Assembly: GCF_000802225.1 (NCBI RefSeq)
Contig: NZ_JTDI01000003.1
Location: forward strand, 1,240,001 to 1,304,000
Reading direction: 5' to 3'
Length of the DNA: 64,000 nt
Source of the DNA: Novosphingobium malaysiense
GTDB lineage: Bacteria > Pseudomonadota > Alphaproteobacteria > Sphingomonadales > Sphingomonadaceae
Shown here: one piece after another, positions 18,935 to 28,139 of the stretch
Numbering within the stretch: position 1 is the stretch's first letter
Layout of the letters: every line of letters starts with the position of its first letter
Notes under the pieces: model-generated
Seen by the model: the letters and a program-made list of their open reading frames with translations, nothing else
Told to the model about the DNA's origin: nothing
Database searches by the model: none
Position numbers and translations under genes: made by a program

Positions 18935-20359
18935 TCAGCCGACCAGTTCGATGATGTCCTTGCCGAACAGTTCCTCGTCCGAGGGGATCTTCTTGTGCTC
19001 CGGCAGTGGCTTGGAGACCCAGGTCTCGTTGATGAGGTCACGCCAGGTCACGTTGTTGTTGGTGGCGTTGCCGCCCCACGAACCGCAGCCCAGCGAGAAG
19101 GTCTGGCGCATGCCGTTCCAAAGGTTGCCCGAGTTCGAGGCGGCCTGCGGCTGGTTCACCATGACGCGGCTGGTCTTGGTGTGCATCGCCAGTTTCATGA
19201 TGTTCTCGTCCGAGGTCGAGTAGATGCCACAGGAGTGGCCCTGGCCCTGATAGGCCTGGATCGCGTTGGTCAGCTCGATCGCCTCGTCGAGATCCTTGGC
19301 GCGGTAGAGCGCCATCGTCACCGTCATCTTCTCGCCCGAGAAGGGGTGTTCCTTGCCGTGGCCGGTTTCGGGCACGATGAAGAACTGGGTGCCTTCGGGG
19401 ATCTCGAACCCGGCGTAATCGGCGATGAACTGCGGCGACTGGGCAACGACCTTGGCATTGATGTGCTCACCGTCTTCCCAGATGGCGTTCTGCAGCTTGG
19501 TTTTGTTCTCACCTTCGATGATGAAGCCACCCTTGGCCTTCAGCTTCTCGAGCATCTCGTCGTAGATCGCGTCGAGCAGGACGACGGCGTTGTCCGACGA
19601 GCAGGACGCGGCATAGTCGAGCGTCTTGGAGATCAGAATCTTCTCGGCGGCATCGTCGAGATCGGCAGTGTCGTCCACGGTGATGACAGCGTTGCCCACG
19701 CCCACGCCGAGCGCCGGGGTGCCGGACGAGTAGGCAGCCTTCACCATCGGCGTGCCGCCGGTGGCGAGAACGCGGTCGCACTGCTTCATCACTTCGTTGG
19801 TCTTCTCGACCGAGGGTTGCTCGATCGGGATCACCAGATCGGCAGGCGCGCCCATCTTCACCAGCGCGTCGCGCATCAGGTTGCAGATCTTGGCGTTGAC
19901 GAACTTGGCGCGCGGGTGCGGGCAGATGATGATCGAGTTGCGCCCCTTCACGGCGCTGATCGCCTTGATGACCGGGGTCGCCTCGGGATTGGTCGAAGGC
20001 GAAAGCGCGCCGATCACGCCGACGGGCTTGGCAATCTTGACGAGGTTGCGCTCACGATCTTCCTCGATCACTCCGACCGACTTGTCGTGAATGATGTCCA
20101 TCAGCGTGGCACGGGTCTTGACCGAGATCTTCTTGAACTTGCCTTCGTAGTTGCCGAGCTGCGTTTCCTCGACCGTCTCACGCGCGATCTCTTCGTCCAT
20201 GCCGGGCTTGCAGACGGCATAGACCATGCCCTTGATCCAGGTATCGACCTGCTCCTGGGTCGCGTTCTCGATCTGCTGCTGCGCCGCGCGCGAGCGGGCA
20301 ATCAGTTCCGCGACTTCTGCCGCGACGGGGGTTTCGGCGATGAGTTCAGCGGTGGCCAT
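18935..20359 (-). CDS. CoA-acylating aldehyde dehydrogenase (sulfoacetaldehyde/acetaldehyde type)
   Basis: 474-aa enzyme of the aldehyde dehydrogenase superfamily converting an aldehyde to its acyl-CoA with NAD(P). The catalytic cysteine is in YAASCSSDNAVV (about residue 250); the cofactor region shows KPVGVIGALSPSTNPEATP, and PHPRAKF and GVGVGNAVITVDDT are typical of the AdhE N-domain/EutE/SauS branch rather than of hydrolytic aldehyde dehydrogenases. There is no alcohol dehydrogenase domain and no sulfoacetaldehyde gene set nearby, so the true aldehyde is unknown. Long upstream region (399 bp) divergent from a flavin reductase gene. Confidence 0.85.
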   Translation of the reverse strand: MATAELIAETPVAAEVAELIARSRAAQQQIENATQEQVDTWIKGMVYAVCKPGMDEEIARETVEETQLGNYEGKFKKISVKTRATLMDIIHDKSVGVIEEDRERNLVKIAKPVGVIGALSPSTNPEATPVIKAISAVKGRNSIIICPHPRAKFVNAKICNLMRDALVKMGAPADLVIPIEQPSVEKTNEVMKQCDRVLATGGTPMVKAAYSSGTPALGVGVGNAVITVDDTADLDDAAEKILISKTLDYAASCSSDNAVVLLDAIYDEMLEKLKAKGGFIIEGENKTKLQNAIWEDGEHINAKVVAQSPQFIADYAGFEIPEGTQFFIVPETGHGKEHPFSGEKMTVTMALYRAKDLDEAIELTNAIQAYQGQGHSCGIYSTSDENIMKLAMHTKTSRVMVNQPQAASNSGNLWNGMRQTFSLGCGSWGGNATNNNVTWRDLINETWVSKPLPEHKKIPSDEELFGKDIIELVG

Positions 20360-20758
20360 GTCATTCTTCCCTTGGCTTTCTGCGCGTCCCGGCGTGCCGG
20401 ACCGCGGCAGGTCACGTGATTTTCCGGTCGACCGTCACCGATGCAACGGGCAATCCGATACATCCCGTCCACTGCACTTTTGGCGGCTCGATGGCAAGCT
20501 GTTTAAGCGCGCGATTAAATTGTCTCCACCTGCAATTATGAGCAGGTAATACGCACGGGTTTGCAAGCTTTTGCAGATGACGATTTCATGACGCCCCTTG
20601 CCCCAAGGCCGTGAAGAAGGCAGGAATCGTCGCAATATCGCGACAGCGAGGCAATTCGCATATGCTGCCGGAATTTCGCTATGGCGAATAATCCGCTGGC
20701 AGCGCAAGCAGTCGTCTTGACCATGCCTTGAACCGCAAAACAACGGGGACCCAGATAC
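20360..20758. promoter_or_regulatory. Divergent intergenic region with several short palindromes
   Basis: No gene is seen in these 399 bases between the divergent aldehyde dehydrogenase and flavin reductase genes. Three inverted repeats stand out: ACCTGC-8-GCAGGT at 20528-20547, GTCGC-6-GCGAC at 20629-20644, and TTCGC-4-GCGAA at 20675-20688. The last two share a TCGC…GCGA core and lie about 30 bases apart, as expected for operator half-sites of a dimeric repressor. No regulator is encoded next to the region; the role is inference. Confidence 0.35.
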
Positions 20759-21250
20759 GTGAGTGAGACAACCATCGATCCCGCCGATTTCCGCAAGGTC
20801 CTCGGCAGCTATCCCACCGGAGTCTGCGTGATCACCGCCCTCGACGATGACAAGCCGGCAGGCATGGTGGTCGGCACATTCACCTCGGTCTCGCTAGATC
20901 CGCCGCTGGTCGGTTTCTTTCCCGACAAGTCCTCAACCTCGTGGCCGCTGATAGAGAAGGCCGGGCGCTTCTGCGTGAACGTGATGGGCAGCGACCAGCA
21001 GGACGTGTGCCGCGCGGTTACGGCCAAGGGCCCGGAGAAGTTCGTCGGTGTCGAATATGTGGTGTCGGATCATAACCTGCCGATCATCGCCAACTCGATC
21101 GCCTCGATCGAATGTAAGCTCTATTCGGTGACCGAAGCAGGCGATCACTGGTTCGTGCTGGGCCAGGTGCTGCGCATGGAAACCGTGCGTGAGGACGATC
21201 CGATGCTGTTCCACCTCGGCCGCTACGGCGGGTTCGCCGAACGCATGTAA
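20759..21250 (+). CDS. Flavin reductase-like FMN-binding protein
   Basis: 163 aa from a GTG at 20759. Single flavin-reductase/FMN-binding split-barrel domain: FRKVLGSYPTGVCVITAL, GMVVGTFTSVSLDPPLVGFF (flavin-contacting loop), RFCVNVMG and the terminal MLFHLGRYGGF. The family supplies reduced flavin to two-component monooxygenases or reduces flavins nonspecifically. No oxygenase partner is adjacent; the luciferase-like oxidoreductase at 34.3 kb would be a distant candidate only. Confidence 0.88.
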   Translation: MSETTIDPADFRKVLGSYPTGVCVITALDDDKPAGMVVGTFTSVSLDPPLVGFFPDKSSTSWPLIEKAGRFCVNVMGSDQQDVCRAVTAKGPEKFVGVEYVVSDHNLPIIANSIASIECKLYSVTEAGDHWFVLGQVLRMETVREDDPMLFHLGRYGGFAERM

Positions 21251-21353
21251 GAGCCCGCCCTGTCAACATCGCCTAGGCGGCTTGACTTCGAGGCGAGCGA
21301 TACTGTTCAGGTGTTCAACATCTGACGCATTCACTTCGGGAGAGAGCTTCCAC

Positions 21354-22121
21354 ATGACACGTTCCCTCAACGGCCGCGTAGCGGTTATCACTGGCGCCGG
21401 TTCGGGCATGGGCCGCTCGATGGCCCTACGCCTTGCCGAAGACGACGCCAAGATCGCGGTCTGGGACATCAATGCAGCCGGTGCGGAGGAAACCGCACAG
21501 ATGGTGCGCGATGCCGGTGGCACCGCCATCGCCATCGAGGTCGACTGCTCCGACAAGCCCGCGATCAAGGCTGCTGCCGACCGGACTCGCGCCGAACTCG
21601 GCAAGATTTCCATTCTCATCAACAACGCCGGCATCGCACCATTCACGCCGTTCCTCGAAATCGATGAGGACCTGCTGGAACGCGTCCTGCGGGTCAACCT
21701 GATGGGGCCGTTCTTCGTCACCCAGGAATGCGTGCCCGATATGATCGAGGCGAAGTGGGGACGGATCATCAACATCACGTCCTCTTCGGTCCAGTCCGGT
21801 TCGGCCCTGCAGGCGCACTACACGAGCTCCAAAGGCGGTTTGCTGGGCTTCACCAAATGCCTGGCCATGGCGCTGGGAGAACACGGCATCACCGCCAACA
21901 TGATCCCGCCGGGGTCGATCGACACCCCGATGCTGCGCGGAGCCGAGATCATGCAGCAGCCCGGCGCGATCGAGGCCTATGGCAAGGCCCTGCCCGTCGG
22001 CCGCATCGGCACCGGCGAGGACATCGCCGCCGCAGCGGCCTTCCTCGCTTCGGAGGAAGGCGGTTACATGACCGGCCAGACCATCTCCGTGAATGGCGGT
22101 CGCTACATGGGTTCGGCCTGA
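21354..22121 (+). CDS. Short-chain dehydrogenase/reductase
   Basis: 255-aa classical SDR. Start at ATG 21354 after CGGGAGAGA. TGAGSGMG cofactor motif (residues 13-20), an Asp at the end of beta-2 (VWDIN), which favours NAD(H), NNAG at about 90, catalytic Ser in NITSSSVQSG and YxxxK in YTSSKGG (about 155-159). The C-terminus SVNGGRYMGSA is ordinary. Its location before an alpha/beta hydrolase and next to the catabolic island suggests a hydroxyl/ketone oxidoreduction step, substrate unknown. Confidence 0.9.
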   Translation: MTRSLNGRVAVITGAGSGMGRSMALRLAEDDAKIAVWDINAAGAEETAQMVRDAGGTAIAIEVDCSDKPAIKAAADRTRAELGKISILINNAGIAPFTPFLEIDEDLLERVLRVNLMGPFFVTQECVPDMIEAKWGRIINITSSSVQSGSALQAHYTSSKGGLLGFTKCLAMALGEHGITANMIPPGSIDTPMLRGAEIMQQPGAIEAYGKALPVGRIGTGEDIAAAAAFLASEEGGYMTGQTISVNGGRYMGSA

Positions 22122-22185
22122 GCCCGGCACATGCAGGCTTGCGCACCCTTGAAGCATTCAAGGGTGGCGCTACCAAGGGGCGGTC

Positions 22186-22974
22186 ATGACCACCCCTTTT
22201 CGTATCGATCTCGAAAGCGCCACTCTCGTCGGGGAATGGCGCGAAGGCACGGGCACACCGCTCGTCCTCGTCCACGGTTTCGGCGGATCGCGCCACGACT
22301 GGGAGCCGATGGTTTCGGACCTTGGTGCTGGCCTTCCCCTGATCACCTACGACCAGCGCGGCTTCGGCGACTCGACAGGCGAACTCGGCGTCCCCTTTTC
22401 GCACGCTGAAGACCTGCTGGCGCTGCTCGATCATCTCAAGATCGATCGAGCCGACCTTTGCGGCATGTCCCTGGGCGGCGCCACTGTCCTCAATTTCGCA
22501 CTGAGCCATCCCGACCGGGTACGCAAGCTGGTGCTGATCAGCCCGCTGATGGTCGGCTGGTCCTGGACCAGCGAATGGATCGAGCGCTGGAAACAGATCG
22601 GCCGCGCCGCGCGCGCCGGCGACATGAAGACAGCGCGCGTCCTCTGGTGGGAACACCCGCTGTTCGATCCCACGCGGGCCAGCCCGGCGGCCGACATGCT
22701 GCGCGAATCGATCGCCAATTTTCATGGCCGCCAGTGGGTCCAGGACGATCAGCGTCCCGAACTGCCCGACGTCGACCGCGTGACCACCCTTCGAGTGCCG
22801 ACGCTGCTGCTGACCGGTGCGCTCGATACCGAGGATTTCCGGCTGATTGCCGATGTCATCGCCGGGGCAGGACAGAACGTGGCCCGCATCGATCATGCCG
22901 ATGCGGGCCACATGCTCAACTTCGAGATCCCCGGTCAGATCGCCGGGGAAATCGAGCAGTTCCTCAGTACTTGA
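22186..22974 (+). CDS. Alpha/beta hydrolase
   Basis: 262 aa. Oxyanion segment VHGFGGSRHDW (about 26-36), nucleophile elbow GMSLGG (Ser about residue 94), acid Asp in LTGALDTED and catalytic His in HADAGHMLNFE complete the triad. The core resembles carbon-carbon-bond hydrolases and esterases alike, and there is no diagnostic cap sequence that I can assign. The 3' end overlaps the convergent TonB receptor gene by 11 bp. Confidence 0.87.
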   Translation: MTTPFRIDLESATLVGEWREGTGTPLVLVHGFGGSRHDWEPMVSDLGAGLPLITYDQRGFGDSTGELGVPFSHAEDLLALLDHLKIDRADLCGMSLGGATVLNFALSHPDRVRKLVLISPLMVGWSWTSEWIERWKQIGRAARAGDMKTARVLWWEHPLFDPTRASPAADMLRESIANFHGRQWVQDDQRPELPDVDRVTTLRVPTLLLTGALDTEDFRLIADVIAGAGQNVARIDHADAGHMLNFEIPGQIAGEIEQFLST

Positions 22975-25315
22975 AGCTCAGTTCCAGCCCATAGGTCCGG
23001 GGCTCGCCTACGGCAGCGGCATTGTGGCCAAGTGCAGCCGCCAGCGTCATCCCGCCGACGAAATAGGCCTTGTCGGTCAGGTTCTTGGCGAACAAGGCGG
23101 CCGAAAAGTCAGATCCGCCGATATTGTTCCAGTCGAGCCGGGCATGGACCAGTGCATAACCCGGCAGCCGCGTACCCGGTGCAATCGAGCCGGCAGCATT
23201 GGAGAAATACTGGGCCGATTGCCCATAGACTTCCCCACGCAGCGAAACATCACCCATGTTCTCGCCCACCGGCATCGATATCTGGGCGTAGGCCGTGCCC
23301 GAGAACTTCGGCGTATCGCCCACCGGGCCGTAGGCATAAGGCACACCGAACAGTTCGATGTTGCCGTCAGTAAACTTGGCATTGGTGTACGCCATCGACC
23401 CGCCGATCTCGAGCCATTGCGCCGGGCGGACGTTGCCCTGCGCCTCGAAACCCCAGATGCGGCTCGAAGGCACGTTGGCCGTCACTGCAATGGAAGCGAG
23501 GCCGCCCGGTCCGTCGGGATCGGGGAACTCGACCCGCTGGACGTCCTGAATCCACTGGACGAATACGGCACCGGCAAAATTGGCAGGACGGTCAAAGACA
23601 TATCCGGCATATTTCACACCGCCTTCGATGTCTTGCGTATGCTCGGAATCAAATAGGTTGCCGCCGCCCGTTGCCGTGGCATTGACCGGCGGAGCGGCAC
23701 CGTTGAAGCCACCCGACCGGAAGCTGCCGCGTGTCTTGAGGTAGGCGAACCACTCGGGCGTGACCTTGTATTCCAGGCCCACTTCCCACGACGGATCGGA
23801 GAAGGTCTTCTTCTGGTCCGGTGCACCGAAGGTATAAGTCGCCGCGGGCAGTTGCGAGATGGACACGCGTTCACGCGTCCAGCGCAGACCGCCCGTCAGC
23901 TTGAGATCGGGAACGACCTCGTAGGAAAGCTGGCCGTAGACCGCGTCCGTCTTGTTGCGAATGCGGAAGTTGTTGGTGACGTAACTTGGCGCCAGCACCG
24001 GAGACACATCGAAATAGGTCTGCGGCCAAAGCGTGTCGCTGCGCTGACGCTGCAGGTAGTAGCCGAAAATGTATTCGAGCTTCCCGTCCATCGCATCGCC
24101 GAGCACCTGCACTTCCTCGGAGACCGAGCGGACCTTCAGCTGATTACCATATTCACCCGCAGCCGCATTGGCGGTGAGAATGGTGATGAAAGGCGCGCCG
24201 AGCTGCGGCTGTTCGGATCGGGTCTTCGAGTTCGAATAGCCGAAGATGTTGCGCAGCGTCGCCCCGCCGCCCAGTTCGATCTCGGTGGTGTTGGAAACGA
24301 ACCAGTCCTTGCCGTGGTGGCTGGCCCCGCCCGGATGCCGGGTCTTGTAGGGCCCGATCCGGCGCTGTTCATTCACGTAATCGACGAGGCCCGGCGCATA
24401 GGCATCGGGATGGGCGGCGAGATAGGCATCCCACAGGCCATCGACGCCGAAGGCCGCGTCCAGCCCCGGCCCGAACAGAAGCCCTGCGCTGCAGGTCAGC
24501 GCATAGCCATTATTGGTGTCGCCGCAGGAATAGACGCTGTAGGTATAGGACGCGCCGGTATTGGTGCCACCGGTCTTGGTGTACTGCACCATGGTGGTGT
24601 TGGTAATCCCCTCTGTCGGCTTGATCGTCAGCGTAACGCGGCCGCTGTCGCGCTTGATATTACCGAGGCGCTCGTCGTTGAGCAGGTTGCGGATATAGCC
24701 ATCCTTGCGAATGGTATCGAAGGCAGCACGCAGCATCACGGTATCGTCGACCAGCGGCACGTTCAGCATGCCTTCGACTTCATGCATGTCATAGTTGCCG
24801 ATGCGGCCACGCAGCGTCGCTTTCAGCTCGTTTACCGGCTTGGCCGAATTGTAGAGCACCGCGCCGCCGGTGGCGTTGCGGCCGAACAGCGTGCCCTGCG
24901 GCCCCTTGAGCACCTGCACGTTTTCCAGATCGTAAAACGAGGACGCGCCGTTGATCGTCAGCGGCACTTCGTTGAGATAGGCGATCACCGCCGAAGGCGA
25001 GCCCGAGAAGGTGTCGGCAGTCTGCCCGCGGATCGAATAGGTCAGCGAGTTGTTGCCCTGCGTCTGGCGGATCGTCAGACCCGGCGCGACGGTCTGCAGG
25101 TCCGAATCGGTGTGGACGCCACGCTGCACGAGATCGTCGTTGCTAAGAGCGGTGATGGCCGCCGGCACTGTCGACAGCGATTCATCACGGCGGCGCGCGG
25201 TGACGATGATTTCACCGGCAGACACTCCCTCGCCGGCGTTTTGCTGCGCCTGGGCGACGCCCGGCACAGAAAGGCACGTACCGGCCGCCAGCGCGACCAC
25301 AAGTAGCTTCCTCAT
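22964..25315 (-). CDS. TonB-dependent outer-membrane receptor
   Basis: 783 aa. Start is the ATG at 25315, well spaced after GAGGAGG. Signal peptide ends at AQAQ (about residue 24); the plug begins EIIVTARRRDESLSTVPAAIT and includes IRGQTADTF and the ENVQVLKGPQGTLFGRNATGG signature (about 125-145). The remainder is a 22-strand-type barrel ending in YGLELSFKY with a terminal aromatic. This type in sphingomonads takes up hydrophobic carbon sources rather than siderophores. It is the last gene of the ferredoxin-P450-SDR operon, so it probably imports that pathway's substrate. Confidence 0.93.
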   Translation of the reverse strand: MRKLLVVALAAGTCLSVPGVAQAQQNAGEGVSAGEIIVTARRRDESLSTVPAAITALSNDDLVQRGVHTDSDLQTVAPGLTIRQTQGNNSLTYSIRGQTADTFSGSPSAVIAYLNEVPLTINGASSFYDLENVQVLKGPQGTLFGRNATGGAVLYNSAKPVNELKATLRGRIGNYDMHEVEGMLNVPLVDDTVMLRAAFDTIRKDGYIRNLLNDERLGNIKRDSGRVTLTIKPTEGITNTTMVQYTKTGGTNTGASYTYSVYSCGDTNNGYALTCSAGLLFGPGLDAAFGVDGLWDAYLAAHPDAYAPGLVDYVNEQRRIGPYKTRHPGGASHHGKDWFVSNTTEIELGGGATLRNIFGYSNSKTRSEQPQLGAPFITILTANAAAGEYGNQLKVRSVSEEVQVLGDAMDGKLEYIFGYYLQRQRSDTLWPQTYFDVSPVLAPSYVTNNFRIRNKTDAVYGQLSYEVVPDLKLTGGLRWTRERVSISQLPAATYTFGAPDQKKTFSDPSWEVGLEYKVTPEWFAYLKTRGSFRSGGFNGAAPPVNATATGGGNLFDSEHTQDIEGGVKYAGYVFDRPANFAGAVFVQWIQDVQRVEFPDPDGPGGLASIAVTANVPSSRIWGFEAQGNVRPAQWLEIGGSMAYTNAKFTDGNIELFGVPYAYGPVGDTPKFSGTAYAQISMPVGENMGDVSLRGEVYGQSAQYFSNAAGSIAPGTRLPGYALVHARLDWNNIGGSDFSAALFAKNLTDKAYFVGGMTLAAALGHNAAAVGEPRTYGLELSFKY

Positions 25316-25400
25316 GATACACCTCCTCATTATGGCGCGCTCTGGGGCGCGTCCCCCATTTCCTCATCCGAATCGCCCCGTTGCCGGGGTCTAGAAATTC

Positions 25401-26246
25401 TCAGTTCGCGGACATCGCGGCGGCCCGCGCATCCATGATGTCCTGCAGGTGGTTGACCGGATCGCCGACCGTTACACCACCTTCGACGGGCAGCACCGCG
25501 CCCGTCATGTGGCGCGACTTGTCGCTCGCCATGAACAGCGCGACATTGGCAACGTCCTCGGGCTCGCCGCGCCGCTTGATCAGTTGGTTCGAGAGATAGA
25601 CTGCGTTCACGCCCTGCTCGATCCGCGTCGCAAGGTCCGCGTCCGCGCCCTTTTCCCCGAACGAGGACAACTCGGTGCGAACGTGGCCGGGAACGATGCA
25701 GTTCACCCGGATGCCGTGCTGCGCGAGATCGATTGCAGACGACTTGCTGAACTGGATGAGCGCGGCTTTCGAGGCGCGGTAGGTCATCATCGCCATGCCC
25801 GCGAGGGTGCCCGCAATCGACGAAGTGTTGAGGATCACCCCGCCCTTGCCGCTTTTCGCCATGACCCGCGCAGCATTGCGCGTGCCGAGCATGGGGCCCA
25901 GTACGTTCACGCGCATGACGCGATCGAAATCATCGAGCTTGTCGTCGAGGAAGCTGGGATAGGCGCCGCACGAAATCCCGGCATTGTTGAACATTATATC
26001 CAGCCCGCCGAACCGTTCGACCGCAAGGTCGACGACGGCCTGCATGTCCGCTTCGCTGCTCACGTCGGTATGCCGGAACACTGCCGCGTCGCCCAGCTTG
26101 GCGGCCAGCGCCTCCCCCGGTTCGTCCTGCACGTCGGCGATTACGACGTTCGCGCCTTCGGCGACGAACAGTTCGACTGTCGCCCTGCCAATGCCGCAAG
26201 CGCCGCCGGTTACGATAGCGACCTTGCCGGCCAATTCCTGTGCCAC
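25401..26246 (-). CDS. Short-chain dehydrogenase/reductase
   Basis: 281-aa SDR. TGGACGIG (residues 14-21), ADVQDEP with an NAD-type Asp, NNAG (about 88), Ser in LNTSSIAG and YRASK (about 158-162) are all intact. It lies between the P450 (30 bp) and the TonB receptor (85 bp) on the same strand, so it most likely oxidises the alcohol made by the P450 or by the later Rieske oxygenase. An alternative is an unrelated hydroxysteroid-type dehydrogenase; the substrate cannot be read from sequence. Confidence 0.9.
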   Translation of the reverse strand: MAQELAGKVAIVTGGACGIGRATVELFVAEGANVVIADVQDEPGEALAAKLGDAAVFRHTDVSSEADMQAVVDLAVERFGGLDIMFNNAGISCGAYPSFLDDKLDDFDRVMRVNVLGPMLGTRNAARVMAKSGKGGVILNTSSIAGTLAGMAMMTYRASKAALIQFSKSSAIDLAQHGIRVNCIVPGHVRTELSSFGEKGADADLATRIEQGVNAVYLSNQLIKRRGEPEDVANVALFMASDKSRHMTGAVLPVEGGVTVGDPVNHLQDIMDARAAAMSAN

Positions 26247-26276
26247 GTTGTTCTCCCCCGATCCCTGAAACCGCCC

Positions 26277-27602
26277 TCAGCGGGCCTCGAACGTGATCGG
26301 CAGGGATTCGATCGTACGGGTGGCGACAGTGGGCGTGTAGCGGATCTCGCTTTCCGGCATCGCCAGCTTCAGATTTTTCATCTGCTTGACGATCTCACGC
26401 GCGGCCACCTTCACTTCCATGCGGGCCAGCGCGAGACCGATGCAACGGTGCGGACCACCGCCGAACGCGACGTGGCGGCCGAGGTTCTTGCGCGTGATGT
26501 CGAACTCGCGCGGTTCGGGGAACACGGTCTCGTCATCGTTGCCCGAACCATAGACCAGCAGCATGTGCGCATGGGCCGGGATCGTCGTGCCGTTCACGGT
26601 GACTTCGCGCGTGGTCATGCGCGACAGAGCGCGCACCGGCGGCTCTGCACGCAAGTGCTCCTCGATGAAGCGGTTGAGCTGACGGTCGTCGTCGATCACG
26701 CTTTCAAGCAGTTCGGCAATGCCGGGCTTGGTCGTCAGCACGTAGAAGAGGTTGCCGATCGCCGTCGCCGTGGTGTCGTTGCCGGCGATCAGCGTCGCGC
26801 GAACCAGCGACACGGCCTCTTCGAAGGTCAGCTTCTCCTTGGAACCGTCCTCGTTGGTGACTTCGGCATGCACGAGATCGGAAATCATGTCCTCGGTCGG
26901 ATTGGTTTCCTTTTCCCTCATCTTGGCGATGAGGTAGTTCTGCAAGTCAGCGATCTGCCGGGCGTTCTCCAGCATCGTCTCGCGCGTCTGCATGGCGCCG
27001 ATCTGTGCGGTCACGGCTACCGACCAGCGCGAGATCTTCTCTTCCATGCCGTGATCGAGACCGAGCTGCTCGACGATGACGCGGATGGTGAGCGGAATGG
27101 CGATGTCCTTCACCGCATCGCACCTGCCATTACCCTTCGCGACGACTTCGGCAATGAGATCGTGCACGACCGCGGTAATGCGCGGTTCCAGTTCCTTCAC
27201 GCGGTGCGCGGTGAAGGCATTCTCCATCAGCTTGCGGATGCGCGTGTGGTACGGCGGGTCCGACATGATCGCGTCGGGAAAGTAGCCGCCGCCATGCTCG
27301 CGCAGATAGGCTTCGAACTCCTCGCGCATACCGCGCGCCTGCTGTTCGGAGTAGCCATGCTTGACCGAGAAAGTGACCGGGTCGGACTGGACCGCGGAAA
27401 TATCTTCATGGCGCGTGACCAGCCAGGACCCCAGCTTCTCGTCGTAGTGGATCGGATCGCCGTGACGCATCGCGCGGTAGAAATCGCGCGGGTGCGCCTG
27501 GATTTCGGTGTCCGCGAGCGTGCCTTCCTTGAGCAGCTTTGCCTCCTCGGGAGAAAGCTCAAGTCGTTCTGAAATGCGGTCCTCGGTCGTTTGCGTAGCC
27601 AT
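26277..27602 (-). CDS. Cytochrome P450
   Basis: 441-aa soluble bacterial class I P450. I-helix oxygen-activation motif AGNDTTATA (about 245-253), ExxR in EEHLR (about 290), and the heme-thiolate loop FGGGPHRCIGLALAR (Cys about residue 375). No membrane anchor. It is encoded between a 2Fe-2S ferredoxin and an SDR, and receives electrons presumably from that ferredoxin; no ferredoxin reductase is encoded in the window. Sphingomonad P450s of this type often act on terpenoid, steroid or cyclic alkane acids, but the substrate is not assigned here. Confidence 0.93.
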   Translation of the reverse strand: MATQTTEDRISERLELSPEEAKLLKEGTLADTEIQAHPRDFYRAMRHGDPIHYDEKLGSWLVTRHEDISAVQSDPVTFSVKHGYSEQQARGMREEFEAYLREHGGGYFPDAIMSDPPYHTRIRKLMENAFTAHRVKELEPRITAVVHDLIAEVVAKGNGRCDAVKDIAIPLTIRVIVEQLGLDHGMEEKISRWSVAVTAQIGAMQTRETMLENARQIADLQNYLIAKMREKETNPTEDMISDLVHAEVTNEDGSKEKLTFEEAVSLVRATLIAGNDTTATAIGNLFYVLTTKPGIAELLESVIDDDRQLNRFIEEHLRAEPPVRALSRMTTREVTVNGTTIPAHAHMLLVYGSGNDDETVFPEPREFDITRKNLGRHVAFGGGPHRCIGLALARMEVKVAAREIVKQMKNLKLAMPESEIRYTPTVATRTIESLPITFEAR

Positions 27603-27803
27603 GGTGCCGTCCTGTCATCCTGCTCTTGTATCGCGCCGCAAAAAGCATCGGGCGCGACAATCGGTTTCTTGCCTATCCATATGGACGCGACACCGGCCGA
27701 CCGCCATGCCCGCTTTCGAAGCCACGCTTGCCCTCACCTGCAAAGGCTGCCGCGTCAGGCATGGCCGCCGCGCGGACAAACTGCCGCCAGAGGCAATATC
27801 CGG

Positions 27804-28139
27804 TCAGTAGGAAGAGGCCGGCGCCACGGTCACTTCGATTCCGTCAAGATCCGGCGACATCTTGATCTGGCAGCCGAGCCGCGAATTGTCCTTCATCACA
27901 TCGGCTACCATGTCGAGCATGGCGAATTCGATGTCGTCCGGTTCGCCGACCTTCTCGAACCAGTCCTCGTTAACGTAGACGTGGCAGGTCGCGCAGGCGC
28001 AACCACCGCCGCAATCCCCCATGATTCCGGCAACACCGTGCTGCTTGGCCAGTTCCATGAGGCTGATGCCCTCCTCGACATCGTCAAACGTCTTGGTCTC
28101 GCCATTGACGTCGGTCATGGTCACTTTCAGATTGCCCAT
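27804..28139 (-). CDS. 2Fe-2S ferredoxin (adrenodoxin/putidaredoxin type)
   Basis: 111 aa with ATG at 28139 (MGNLKVTMTDVNGE). The cluster ligands are the cysteines in CGGGCACATC, spaced C-x5-C-x2-C, plus the downstream Cys in NSRLGCQIK; an extra cysteine sits between the first and second ligands. This is the electron carrier type that feeds class I P450s. It is first in the minus-strand operon and divergent from the amidohydrolase operon, with a 275-bp control region between. The open frame upstream of 28139 is not family-like. Confidence 0.93.
   Translation of the reverse strand: MGNLKVTMTDVNGETKTFDDVEEGISLMELAKQHGVAGIMGDCGGGCACATCHVYVNEDWFEKVGEPDDIEFAMLDMVADVMKDNSRLGCQIKMSPDLDGIEVTVAPASSY

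Noticed and set aside
22131..22185. Short repeat of TTGAAGCATTCAAGG before the alpha/beta hydrolase
   Set aside because: Weak dyad with no clear position relative to a promoter; not informative.
27603..27803. Short open frames between the P450 and ferredoxin genes
   Set aside because: No start with ribosome-binding site, no family-like sequence; likely a plain intergenic spacer.
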